From an uncultured Solirubrobacteraceae bacterium (GTDB taxonomy: Bacteria; Actinomycetota; Thermoleophilia; Solirubrobacterales; Solirubrobacteraceae), in the NCBI GenBank assembly GCA_902806215.1, contig CADCVT010000059.1, positions 1-26,529 of the forward strand: a stretch of 26,529 nucleotides of DNA, given 5' to 3'. Within the stretch, counting starts at the first letter, position 1. Each line of letters opens with the position of its first letter. A program made the position numbers and the translations under genes. The notes beneath the pieces are model-generated. The model made no database searches. It saw only the letters and a program-made list of their open reading frames with translations, and was not told the DNA's origin. Below are positions 7,560-14,186 of this stretch, piece after piece.

Positions 7560-8843
7560 ATGGTGCGCCGCCTGCTGACCGCCGCCTCCGTCGTCGTCGC
7601 GGTCGCCGGCTGCGGAGAGCAGCAACGCGGCGAGCCTCGCGCCGCGACGACCGGCGCGACGACGCCCACGATCACCGCCACCGATCCGGTCCCCGCGCCG
7701 ACGCCGACGCCGGCGGTGCGCATCGGGGCCGAGGAGCTCGGGTCGCCCGCGGGCCGGCGGCTGCGCGGCCTGCGGGTGGGCCTCATCGCGAACCGGGCCT
7801 CGGTCACCAGCGACGGCCGGTCGTCCGTGCGTGCGCTGCGCGACCACGGCGTGCGGGTCGTGCGTCTGTTCTCGCCCGAGCACGGCTACGGGACCCAGGG
7901 CGCCGCCGGCGCGCAGCAGGACGACAGCCGCGCGTTCGGGGTGCCGGTCGTCAGCCTGTACGGCGCGAACAAGGCACCCACGGCCCGCGACCTGCGCGGC
8001 CTCGACGCGCTCGTCTACGACCTCCAGGACGTCGGCGTGCGGTTCTACACGTACGTGTCGACCGAGATCCTCGCGATGCGCGCCGCGGCACGTGCCGGCG
8101 TCCCGTTCGTCGTCCTCGACCGCCCGAACCCGCTCGGCGGCGAGCTCGTCGCCGGACCGGTCCGCAACGGCCCGCGGACGTTCGTGGCCACCGCCCCCGG
8201 GCCGCTCGTCTACGGGCTGACCAGCGGAGAGATGGCCCGCTACGTCAACGCAGAGATCCGCCCGCGGGCGAAGCTGACGGTGATCCGCATGCGCGGCTGG
8301 CGGCGAGACATGACCTGGCCCGACACGGGGCGTCCGTGGACGCCGCCGTCCCCGGGCCTGCGGACGCCGCAGGCCGCGCTGACCTACCCCGGCCTGGCGC
8401 TGTTCGAGGGGACCTCCGTCTCGGTCGGCGGCGGCACGCGACGCTCGTACCAGATGCTCTGCGCGCCGTGGCTGAAGGGCCGCGAGATCGCCGCGGGCGC
8501 GTCGAAGCTCGGCATCCCGGCCACGCCGCTGACCGTCGTCCCGCGCCCGGTGAAGAGCGCCAGGGAGCCGAAGTTCCGCGGCCGCCGCTGCCGCGGCGCG
8601 CTGCTCCACCCGGGCGGCGAGCGGATCAACGGCTACGAGGTCGGCCTGGGGATGCTGCTGAAGCTGCGCAGGTCGCGGCGCTTCCGCTGGCTGCAGGGAG
8701 GCGAGCAGACCGACGCGATCCTCGGCACCCCGGCCTTCCGCCGCCGGGTCGACGCCGGCTGGTCGCTCCAGCGCATCCTCGCCGCCGAGGCGCCCGCGGT
8801 CCGCGCGTGGCGGGCCCGGCGCGCGCCGTACTTGCTCTACTAG
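7560..8843 (+). CDS. NamZ-type exo-beta-N-acetylmuramidase lipoprotein (DUF1343)
   Basis: 427 aa from the ATG at 7560 (a GTG follows directly). The first 18 residues are a lipoprotein signal ending in the lipobox VAGC with Cys18, so the protein should be lipid-anchored outside the membrane. A low-complexity Thr/Pro/Ala linker (to about residue 58) leads into the NamZ/DUF1343 fold: LRVGLIANRASVTSDGR, LFSPEHGYGTQGAAGAQQDD, LVYDLQDVGVRFYTYVSTE, VLDRPNPLGG, FEGTSVSVGGGT. The C-terminal ERINGYEVGL...GGEQTDAILG part matches the second subdomain. Bacillus NamZ removes terminal MurNAc from peptidoglycan fragments; the same activity is inferred here. Its stop codon and that of the convergent LysR gene share one CTAG at 8840-8843. 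Together with the neighbouring CHAP hydrolase it suggests wall recycling. Confidence 0.88.
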   Translation: MVRRLLTAASVVVAVAGCGEQQRGEPRAATTGATTPTITATDPVPAPTPTPAVRIGAEELGSPAGRRLRGLRVGLIANRASVTSDGRSSVRALRDHGVRVVRLFSPEHGYGTQGAAGAQQDDSRAFGVPVVSLYGANKAPTARDLRGLDALVYDLQDVGVRFYTYVSTEILAMRAAARAGVPFVVLDRPNPLGGELVAGPVRNGPRTFVATAPGPLVYGLTSGEMARYVNAEIRPRAKLTVIRMRGWRRDMTWPDTGRPWTPPSPGLRTPQAALTYPGLALFEGTSVSVGGGTRRSYQMLCAPWLKGREIAAGASKLGIPATPLTVVPRPVKSAREPKFRGRRCRGALLHPGGERINGYEVGLGMLLKLRRSRRFRWLQGGEQTDAILGTPAFRRRVDAGWSLQRILAAEAPAVRAWRARRAPYLLY

Positions 8844-9724
8844 CCGCCTTCGATCAGGCGCGTCACGAGCGCGAGGGGTGCCCATGCCTCGCGCCCGCGC
8901 CGGGTGAGTGCGTAGGAGCGCAGCTCGGCCTCCGGGTCTCGCAGCTCGAGGCGCCGCACGCCCTTGCGCGGCGGCTCGTCCGCCGCCAGCAGCCCGACGC
9001 CGAGGCCCTCGACGATGAGGTCCTGGACGAGCTCCAGGCTGTCGGCGCGGTGGGTGATCCGCGGGACGAAGCCGGCCAGCGCCGCGATGGCTCGCACCGC
9101 CTCCTCGTCGGCGGTGTCGCGCGAGTTGACGATCCACGGCGTGTGCTCGTAGCGGCGCAGCACGTCGGGCGAGGCGAGCCGTCGCGCCGCGTCGTCGCGC
9201 GCCGGGACGGCGAGGTGCCAGCGCGCGGTCCACAGCGGCGTCGCGGTGACGTCGCGGGCGAACGTCCGCGGCGCGAGGTTGTAGTCGTAGACCAGCGCGA
9301 GGTCGACCTCGTCGTCGGCGAGCAGCGCGAGCGCCTCGGGCGCCTCGTGCTCGCGGACCTGGAGCTCGACCGCCGGGTGCGTCTCGGCCAGCGTGGCGAC
9401 GACCGGCACGAGCGAGCGTCGCACCGCCGTGGCGAACCCGGCGACGCGCACGACGCCGGCGGGCTCGGTCGCCGGGTCGAGGTCGGCGCGGGCGGCGTCG
9501 AGCGCGGCGAGGATCGTCACCGCGTGGTCGGCGAGCCGCTGTCCGGCCGGCGTCAGGCGCACCATCCGGCCCGCGGGCTCGATGAGCGGCGTCCCGGCCT
9601 CGCGGGCGAGGACGGCGAGCTGGTGGGAGATCGTCGACGTCGTGTACCCGAGCTCGTCGGCGACGGCGCGCATCGACCCGCGCCGCGAGAGCTCGAGCAG
9701 CAGCCGCAGGCGCCGCGGGTCCAT
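8840..9724 (-). CDS. LysR-family transcriptional regulator
   Basis: 294 aa from the ATG at 9724, which places the winged helix-turn-helix at residues 3-62 as usual (LRLLLELSRRGSMRAVADEL, then TTSTISHQLAVLAREAG, and RLTPAGQRLADHA). In-frame starts further up (ATG 9757, TTG 9772) would add a tail the family lacks and would run through the palindrome at 9726-9742. Residues 85-290 are the periplasmic-binding-like effector domain (VRVAGFATAVRRSLVPVVA, DLALVYDYN, VQDLIVEGLGVGLLAADEPP). It is divergent from an EamA exporter and most likely regulates it together with its own gene. The effector could be an amino acid or related export substrate (inference). Confidence 0.9.
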   Translation of the reverse strand: MDPRRLRLLLELSRRGSMRAVADELGYTTSTISHQLAVLAREAGTPLIEPAGRMVRLTPAGQRLADHAVTILAALDAARADLDPATEPAGVVRVAGFATAVRRSLVPVVATLAETHPAVELQVREHEAPEALALLADDEVDLALVYDYNLAPRTFARDVTATPLWTARWHLAVPARDDAARRLASPDVLRRYEHTPWIVNSRDTADEEAVRAIAALAGFVPRITHRADSLELVQDLIVEGLGVGLLAADEPPRKGVRRLELRDPEAELRSYALTRRGREAWAPLALVTRLIEGG

Positions 9725-9725
9725 C

Positions 9726-9742
9726 GTTCGAGGGTATCGAAC
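9726..9742. promoter_or_regulatory. LysR-type operator palindrome
   Basis: Arms gttcga and tcgaac (6 bp) flank gggta. The inner bases satisfy the T-N11-A rule of LysR boxes (tcgagggtatcga). It sits immediately upstream of the LysR start codon and 57 bp before the start of the divergent transporter, the expected place for an autoregulatory and activating site. Confidence 0.6.
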
Positions 9743-9798
9743 GGTCTGTCCGAACATCCGGCGTAGACGCAAACGGTCTCACGGCCGACACTCGACCC

Positions 9799-10689
9799 AT
9801 GACCACCTCGCGCACCGGTGCCGGCATGGCCCTCGTCGCGATGCTCTGCGTCCAGCTCGGCATCGCGGCATCGGTCGGGCTCTTCGACCAGATCGGCGCG
9901 GAGGGCGCGGCCTGCCTTCGACTCGTGTTCGCCGGCCTGATCCTGCTCGCCGTCGTGCGGCCGCGGGTCGCCTCGTTCACCCGCAGCAGTCTCGGCGCCG
10001 CGATCGCCCTCGGCGCGATCACCGCCGGGCTGACGATGTTCTTCATCGCCGCCGTCGACCGCATCCCGATGGGCACCGCGAGCGCGCTCGAGTTCCTCGG
10101 GCCGCTCGGGGTCGCGGTCCTGCGCGGCCGCGGCGGCACGAAGGTGTGGCCGGCCATCGCGGCCGTCGGCGTGCTGCTGCTCACCGAGCCGTGGCACGGC
10201 GCGCTCGACCCGGCCGGCGTGGGCTTCGCGCTCGCCGCCGCGGTCTGCTGGGCGCTCTACATCGTGCTGACGCAGCGCGTCGGCGACGAGGTCGCGGGCC
10301 TCCAGGGGCTCGCCATCTCGATGCCGGTGGCGGGGCTCGTCTCCTCCGCCGTCGCCGGTCCGTCGCTGGTGGGCGACCTGACGGTCGACGTGCTCCTGGC
10401 GGGCATCGGCCTGGCGATCCTGTTCCCGGTCGTCCCCTTCGCGCTCGAGATGCTCGCGCTGCGCCGGCTGACGACGACGGCGTTCGGGACGCTCATGAGC
10501 CTCGAGCCGGCCCTCGCGCTGCTGATCGGCCTCGTCGTCCTGGCCCAGGCGCCGGGTCTGCTCCCGGTCGTCGGGATCGGCTTCGTGGTCGTCGCGGGGA
10601 TCGGCGCGGAGCGGACGGGCGCGCGTGCGGCGCCGTCACCGGACGCGAGGATCGCTCATGAGGCCCGGGTCGTCGAGGTCGCGGCCTGA
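9799..10689 (+). CDS. EamA-family (RhtA-like) inner-membrane exporter
   Basis: 296 aa with ten hydrophobic segments, the full drug/metabolite transporter topology in two EamA halves. The FDQIGAEGAACLRLVFAGLI and GTASALEFLGPLGVAVL stretches resemble the threonine/homoserine exporter RhtA. The second half holds GLAILFPVVPFALEMLALRR and TAFGTLMSLEPALALLIG, the usual EamA ending. It probably exports a small amino acid or related metabolite by proton exchange. It is transcribed divergently from a LysR regulator with an operator between them. Its last 34 bp overlap the 3' end of the convergent TipAS gene. Confidence 0.9.
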   Translation: MTTSRTGAGMALVAMLCVQLGIAASVGLFDQIGAEGAACLRLVFAGLILLAVVRPRVASFTRSSLGAAIALGAITAGLTMFFIAAVDRIPMGTASALEFLGPLGVAVLRGRGGTKVWPAIAAVGVLLLTEPWHGALDPAGVGFALAAAVCWALYIVLTQRVGDEVAGLQGLAISMPVAGLVSSAVAGPSLVGDLTVDVLLAGIGLAILFPVVPFALEMLALRRLTTTAFGTLMSLEPALALLIGLVVLAQAPGLLPVVGIGFVVVAGIGAERTGARAAPSPDARIAHEARVVEVAA

Positions 10690-11648
10690 CGCGGAACGGG
10701 GAGCCGCGTGTCGGCGAACACGCGCATCGCCGGCCCCAGGAACTCCACCATCCGGGGGTGGTAGGCGTTGTGGAACTCGCGCATGGCGGCGTCCTCGGCA
10801 TAGAGGATCCCCATGCCGACGTAGGCCTCTCTGCTCGGGGCGTAGAAGCGCGACGCGATCTCGAAGTGCCGCTCGATCAGCGCCTGCGTCGCGTCGTCCT
10901 CGGGTCGCGCGCCGTCGAGGGAGGCGGCGATCTCGCGGTAGAGCACGTCCCAGTCCGCGTGGACGCGGTCCTTGTCGACGTGCGCCCAGGCCTCGGTCTC
11001 GGCGAGGCTCCTCGCCTGCTCGGCGCTCAGCGACCGGCGGCACCGGTCGGCGTAGCGTTCGTCGCTCTGCTCGGTCGTCTCGTCCATCTGGGCTCCTTGT
11101 GGGTTGGTGGTCCAGCCGCTCGGGGTGCGGACCATGCGGAGGCTCTCGAGGCCAAACGGCGCCGGCGTGACCCCGCGGAAGGCATCCCAGACCTCGATGG
11201 CGTGGGGCGTGCACCGGATGACGACGAAGTCCTCGTCGGTGGACCCGCGCGGCCAGAAGGCCAGCCACGCGGTCATGAACCAGCGTGCCCGCCCGGCCGG
11301 GTCGAGGTCGACGATCTCTGCGTCGCAGTGGAGCACGACGCAGGCCGCGCGAGCGTCGTCCTGGTAGACGAGGACCGCGGAGCCCGTCCGGGCGACCTCG
11401 CCTGCCTTGCGCGAGACAGCCGACGTTCCCAGATGGACCGTGAGGTCGGTGTCGGGTGCGTGGGGCTGGACGACGCGGGCGCTCGACCCGCTCGGGCCCT
11501 CGGTGACCATCACGCAGTACGACTTGCGCAGCATCGTCTTGCGCACCGCCCGCAGGACGTGGTCGTCGGCCAGGCGGGTGCGCGACAGGCTGACGCGGCG
11601 GTAGGAGCGCGCGACGAGCGTGCGCAGGCGGTCGGCGCTGCGGGTCAT
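10656..11648 (-). CDS. Flavin split-barrel (PPOX-like) protein fused to a TipAS drug-recognition domain
   Basis: 330 aa from the ATG at 11648. Residues 1-187 are a pyridoxamine 5'-phosphate oxidase-like split barrel (KTMLRKSYCVMVTEG, VHLGTSAVSRKAGEVARTGS, AVLVYQDDARAACVVLHCDA). Residues 188-330 are a TipAS domain: SLSAEQARSLAETEAWAHVD, HFEIASRFYAPSREAYVGMG, then a YHPRMVEFLG ending. TipAS binds thiopeptide-type compounds and usually forms the C-terminal half of MerR regulators; the DNA-binding half is replaced here. An internal ATG at 11087 with an excellent ribosome binding site would yield the TipAS part alone (143 aa). The start overlaps the DUF3995 stop by ATGA, so the two genes form an operon. 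Function unknown: drug sequestration, modification or sensing are options. Confidence 0.82.
   Translation of the reverse strand: MTRSADRLRTLVARSYRRVSLSRTRLADDHVLRAVRKTMLRKSYCVMVTEGPSGSSARVVQPHAPDTDLTVHLGTSAVSRKAGEVARTGSAVLVYQDDARAACVVLHCDAEIVDLDPAGRARWFMTAWLAFWPRGSTDEDFVVIRCTPHAIEVWDAFRGVTPAPFGLESLRMVRTPSGWTTNPQGAQMDETTEQSDERYADRCRRSLSAEQARSLAETEAWAHVDKDRVHADWDVLYREIAASLDGARPEDDATQALIERHFEIASRFYAPSREAYVGMGILYAEDAAMREFHNAYHPRMVEFLGPAMRVFADTRLPVPRQAATSTTRAS
11085..11098 (-). promoter_or_regulatory. Internal Shine-Dalgarno and ATG before the TipAS domain
   Basis: On the minus strand AAGGAG (11093-11098) lies 5 bases before an in-frame ATG (11085-11087). It is a better ribosome binding site than that of any nearby gene and falls exactly at the domain boundary. 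It predicts a second product of 143 aa, close to the 144 aa of Streptomyces TipAS, which also arises from an internal start. Confidence 0.6.
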
Positions 11649-12118
11649 GAGGACGCCTCGTCCGGGAGGAGCGCGGTCGTCGTCGCGCCCGCCGCCAGCG
11701 CGAGACACAGGGGCGAGTACACCCGCAGGTCGAGGCGGCGGAACGCCTCGGGAGCGTTCCCCCGCCCGAACCCGGAGACGACGAGCCCGGCGACCCCTCG
11801 CAGCAGCAGGATCGCCGCCAGGACGCGGACTCCCCAGCGGGGCAGCCACTCCGGGCCAACCCGCGGGACGACGTCGGCACGCATGAGCACGAGGCTTGTC
11901 GCGGCGCTCAGCAGCCCGGCCACGCCCAGCGTCGCTTTGGCCGACGGAAGCTTCTCCTCGGCCACCCCCACGAGCACCTCGGCGTAGCGCGCCCGGCTCT
12001 CCAGGGGCCAGGGCGAGAACGCCCAGACGCCGTGCAGCACGGCGAGGCCCCCGAGAGCGCCGGCGGTCGCGACGGCGACCGGACGCCCCTGCTGTGTGAT
12101 TCGTTCGGCTTCGATCAT
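11645..12118 (-). CDS. DUF3995 four-helix membrane protein
   Basis: 157 aa with four predicted membrane helices (about residues 15-35, 60-82, 92-115, 130-152). Helix one carries ALGGLAVLHGVWAF, and the C-terminus has the DLRVYSPLCLALA block, both typical for the DUF3995 family. Function is unknown for the family. The start is the ATG at 12118. Its stop overlaps the start of the PPOX-TipAS gene (ATGA), so translation of the two is probably coupled and the membrane protein may work with it, for example as membrane partner. Confidence 0.8.
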   Translation of the reverse strand: MIEAERITQQGRPVAVATAGALGGLAVLHGVWAFSPWPLESRARYAEVLVGVAEEKLPSAKATLGVAGLLSAATSLVLMRADVVPRVGPEWLPRWGVRVLAAILLLRGVAGLVVSGFGRGNAPEAFRRLDLRVYSPLCLALAAGATTTALLPDEASS

Positions 12119-12752
12119 GTCCGCAGACTCGCGGTCGCGCCGGCCCGCGACAACGGTCGCGCGGCTAGGGCCGTCGCGCCCTGCGGCGGTGACGGCTCAC
12201 GACTTTCGTAGGGGGCCGGCCGGCACGCGCCGGGCGAGTGCGAGTCCCGCAGCGACCAGCAGTGCACCACCGCCGCGACCAGCACGAACCACGTCGCCGC
12301 GTTCCCGTCGCCTTCCGGGTTGCCTTCGTCATCGCGTTGATCGCGGGCGCCGTTGGTGGTCTGTGGCTCGCGCACGAGGCGCCGCGCTTCCGGTAGCGGT
12401 CAGCCGCCGTCCGCAACACGAGCTGCGTAGGCCGCGGAGATCCAGAGCCTCCCCAACGAACGCCAGACCCAGCGGGCTCGACGCTCGAGCCGATGGACGC
12501 GCGCGTCCGAGAGTCCTCGGTAGCGAAGGGGCCGTTTGTCGCGTCGCACAGGTTCGTTGGTACCCGCGCACGCTCACCCTGAGCACTGCCGCCCTGTCCG
12601 CGGCGGTCGTCGCTCGTGCCGAAACATGCCACGACCGTCGAGCTGCGGGGCGACTATCCGCCACGCCGAGCCGAGCGCTCCGGCGCGGGTTCTCTCGTGC
12701 GGTTACGAGACGACCGGACGAGTTCGCTGGGGCGCGGCCGTGCTGATGCTCG
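12119..12752. other. 634-bp stretch without a confident gene
   Basis: Two weak candidates are visible. On the plus strand a frame from a GTG at 12262 to the stop at 12396 (44 aa) ends in a single hydrophobic helix, VAFVIALIAGAVGGLWLA. On the minus strand a GTG frame 12375-12115 (86 aa) overlaps the DUF3995 start by ATGA and has a hydrophobic TWFVLVAAVV stretch, but its later composition looks random. Neither has a good ribosome binding site. The rest (12400-12750) has open frames with Arg/Ser-rich shadow-like translations only. Base composition is A/T-richer than in the flanks, as in decayed or acquired DNA. Confidence 0.4.
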
Positions 12753-12953
12753 TCAATGGCTCCTGGGTGGCAGCCGCCGTACACGCAGTCGCGTACTGGC
12801 CCGATGGTGCCGCAGGTAGAAGTACCGGAGCTCGGCTTTGCTGCAGCTCGGGCATAGGCTCGATGTGATCCGTTCGGTCGCGATGCCGTCGATCACAGCG
12901 AACCAGGCGTTCTCTGATGTCGGATCGACGTCGCGACAGGCTCTGACTGTCAC
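12753..12953 (-). CDS. Small zinc-ribbon-like protein, tail possibly frameshifted
   Basis: 66 aa from a GTG at 12953 preceded by AAGGGG at 6 bases. The sequence NAWFAVIDGIATERITSS leads to a CPSC knuckle and KAELRYFYLRHH, which looks like a natural small zinc-ribbon protein. The last 16 residues (RASTRLRVRRLPPRSH) are Arg-rich and unlike the rest. In the frame shifted by one base the same DNA gives RDCVYGGC, a plausible second cysteine knuckle, so a frameshift near 12805 may have broken the gene. Function unknown; small regulatory or nucleic-acid-binding roles are common for such proteins. Confidence 0.5.
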   Translation of the reverse strand: MTVRACRDVDPTSENAWFAVIDGIATERITSSLCPSCSKAELRYFYLRHHRASTRLRVRRLPPRSH

Positions 12954-12990
12954 GGCTTGCCCCTTCTGCGGTCGCTCAAGCGACCCTCCG

Positions 12991-13146
12991 CTAGACGCCG
13001 CCGTCGCCAGAACCAACGGGTCCAGCAAACGCCAGGAACGCCAGGAGGAAGAACGCCCCGGACACCCACGCTGCGAGTGCCAGCCCGAGTCCGGTGGCAA
13101 TGACCGCGGGCGCGAAGCTGACCGTGCGGGCGATAGACATCGACAT
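12991..13146 (-). CDS. 51-aa membrane protein
   Basis: From tandem ATG codons at 13146 and 13140 to a TAG at 12991. An in-frame stop lies just before the first ATG. After a short basic start (MSMSIARTVS) nearly all is hydrophobic: FAPAVIATGLGLALAAWVSG and AFFLLAFLAFAGPVG, enough for two short helices or one hairpin. Codon third positions are strongly G/C, as in real genes here. No family recognised. It is one of four tiny same-strand genes in a row. Confidence 0.5.
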   Translation of the reverse strand: MSMSIARTVSFAPAVIATGLGLALAAWVSGAFFLLAFLAFAGPVGSGDGGV

Positions 13147-13252
13147 CCACTATGACGGAGCTGGCCCAGGCCACCCCGCGACGCTTTCGGGTCTCCACCA
13201 GCCGCGGGCTGTACGCCCGACGTCACGAGAGAACGGGGCGGCAGACGCTTCT

Positions 13253-13378
13253 TCATCCCGAGGACGTGACGACGCCGACGATCCCTACGCCGATGAAGAT
13301 CACGCCGACCACGACACAGGTGGCCCAGCGGTACAACCGCGACGGGTAGTCGTCGTAGAGACCTCCGAAGCGGATCAT
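13253..13378 (-). CDS. 41-aa single-span membrane protein
   Basis: ATG at 13378 (a GTG four codons earlier is an alternative). A hydrophilic head with FGGLYDDYPSRLYRW precedes one membrane helix, TCVVVGVIFIGVGIVGVV, and a short TSSG tail. Third codon positions are almost all G/C. The start lies 26 bases after the stop of the next upstream gene. Family unknown. Confidence 0.5.
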   Translation of the reverse strand: MIRFGGLYDDYPSRLYRWATCVVVGVIFIGVGIVGVVTSSG

Positions 13379-13404
13379 GGCTCCCGCCACTCCACTGTGG
13401 TCGC

Positions 13405-13608
13405 TCACGGCCGCGACGAACCGAACGGACCCACCTCGAAGGCGCGATCGTCCTCGTCGCCGCACCCCGTCAGGGTCACGAGCGTGCCGCTGTCAGCCAC
13501 GGGTTCCTTGGTCACCAGACTGATCGGCACGGTCAGTAGCGGTTGTTCGCCATAGAACGAGTTGCAGCCGTCGTAGCCCGCGAAATCGACGCGCATGAGG
13601 GAGGCCAC
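13405..13608 (-). CDS. Small exported or membrane-anchored protein, start uncertain
   Basis: 67 aa from a GTG at 13608. The frame stays open upstream to a TGA before 13680, and that extension reads RRILVASAACVVLLVAS, a good signal or membrane anchor directly joined to residue 1. No ATG, GTG or TTG exists in the extension, only a CTG at 13671. Either a rare CTG start is used or the true start has been lost. The mature part has two widely spaced Cys (GYDGCNSF, TLTGCGDEDD) that could form a disulfide, and a VPISLVTKEPVADSG strand region. Family unknown; third positions are G/C-rich, so coding is credible. Confidence 0.45.
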   Translation of the reverse strand: MASLMRVDFAGYDGCNSFYGEQPLLTVPISLVTKEPVADSGTLVTLTGCGDEDDRAFEVGPFGSSRP

Positions 13609-13699
13609 GAGGAGAACGACGCATGCCGCAGATGCGACAAGGATCCGTCGGCAGCGGAGTGCGTTACGCAGTAGCCGCCGTAGTCAGGGCTCTCTTCAA

Positions 13700-13747
13700 T
13701 CGGGGAGAAAGGATTTGAACCTGCGACTCGCCCGGCCCCCAGCCGAG
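13700..13747 (-). other. 3'-half fragment of tRNA-Pro(GGG), candidate attachment-site scar
   Basis: Read on the minus strand: anticodon stem CTCGG / CCGGG (five pairs, one wobble) around the loop CTGGGGG (U33, anticodon GGG, G37), a 6-base variable region CGAGTC, T-arm GCAGG-TTCAAAT-CCTTT (one mismatch and one wobble), acceptor strand CTCCCCG and discriminator A. GTCGCAGGTTCAAATCC and CCCCGA are typical of tRNA-Pro. Upstream there is no D-arm and no complementary acceptor strand CGGGGAG, so this is not an intact gene. Integrases often use exactly this anticodon-to-3'-end segment as att core. Confidence 0.55.
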
Positions 13748-13874
13748 GCTTGAGAAGGTCGGCGGGCGCGTCAGGGCCGCGTGAGGAGGCCGAAAACGAC
13801 GCACTGGCGCCGTGAAGTACCAAGTTGAGACAGACCGGATAGCGGTTGGGCCCATGCCTCGGCGGTGACTGATC

Positions 13875-14186
13875 GTGCCGGCGTTGAGGTGGATGCTGCG
13901 ATCTCCGGGGGAGGTGGGGGCGCGCTTTCCGACGATCTTCGCCACATTGAACGCGGTGACTTCGCTCTACCCGGTCGTAGTGGCCGTTCTTCGCACCGCG
14001 TTCGGACGCGACCCGGGAGCGGGTCAGCGGCGATGGGCCAGCGCTGCGACCGTGCGAGATCAGCGGGATCGCGACCCCGCGACGCCCGGCGCCGCACGGC
14101 TCGCGATCCCGCTGATCGGTTTTGCCCAGCACCTGGTCGTCCGGGCCCTGCCTCCATTGCGACAGAGGATCGCCCAGCGCCCGTGA
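13875..14186 (+). pseudogene. Possible EamA-transporter fragment before the first glycosyltransferase
   Basis: An open frame from a GTG at 13875 to a TGA that touches the next start (TGATG). Its middle reads FATLNAVTSLYPVVVAVL, which resembles the SLYPVVTVLL helix near the end of EamA transporters, followed by a GRD corner. The remainder does not fit the family and is Arg-rich, so at best it is a decayed piece. It may equally be chance. Confidence 0.25.
14058..14117. repeat. Perfect 17-bp inverted repeat (26-base loop) upstream of the glycan locus
   Basis: gatcagcgggatcgcga at 14058-14074 is exactly complementary to tcgcgatcccgctgatc at 14101-14117. On the plus strand GG and TTTT follow the right arm, so a factor-independent terminator insulating the glycan locus is plausible. 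The loop is G+C-rich and could fold further. A recombination or protein-binding site is the alternative. It lies 68 bp before the first glycosyltransferase start. Confidence 0.6.

Noticed and set aside
7467..10184. A 905-codon minus-strand open frame
   Set aside because: It lies antisense to NamZ and crosses LysR in the wrong frame; composition is Arg/Ala-rich without domains.
12096..12746. Plus-strand 216-codon frame in the gap region
   Set aside because: Arg/Ser/Pro-rich translation, overlaps the DUF3995 start region, no ribosome binding site and no motif.
13700..13775. Complete tRNA-Pro gene
   Set aside because: The anticodon arm, T-arm and 3' acceptor strand are present, but the expected upstream bases contain neither a D-arm nor the complementary 5' acceptor strand; only a fragment is supported.
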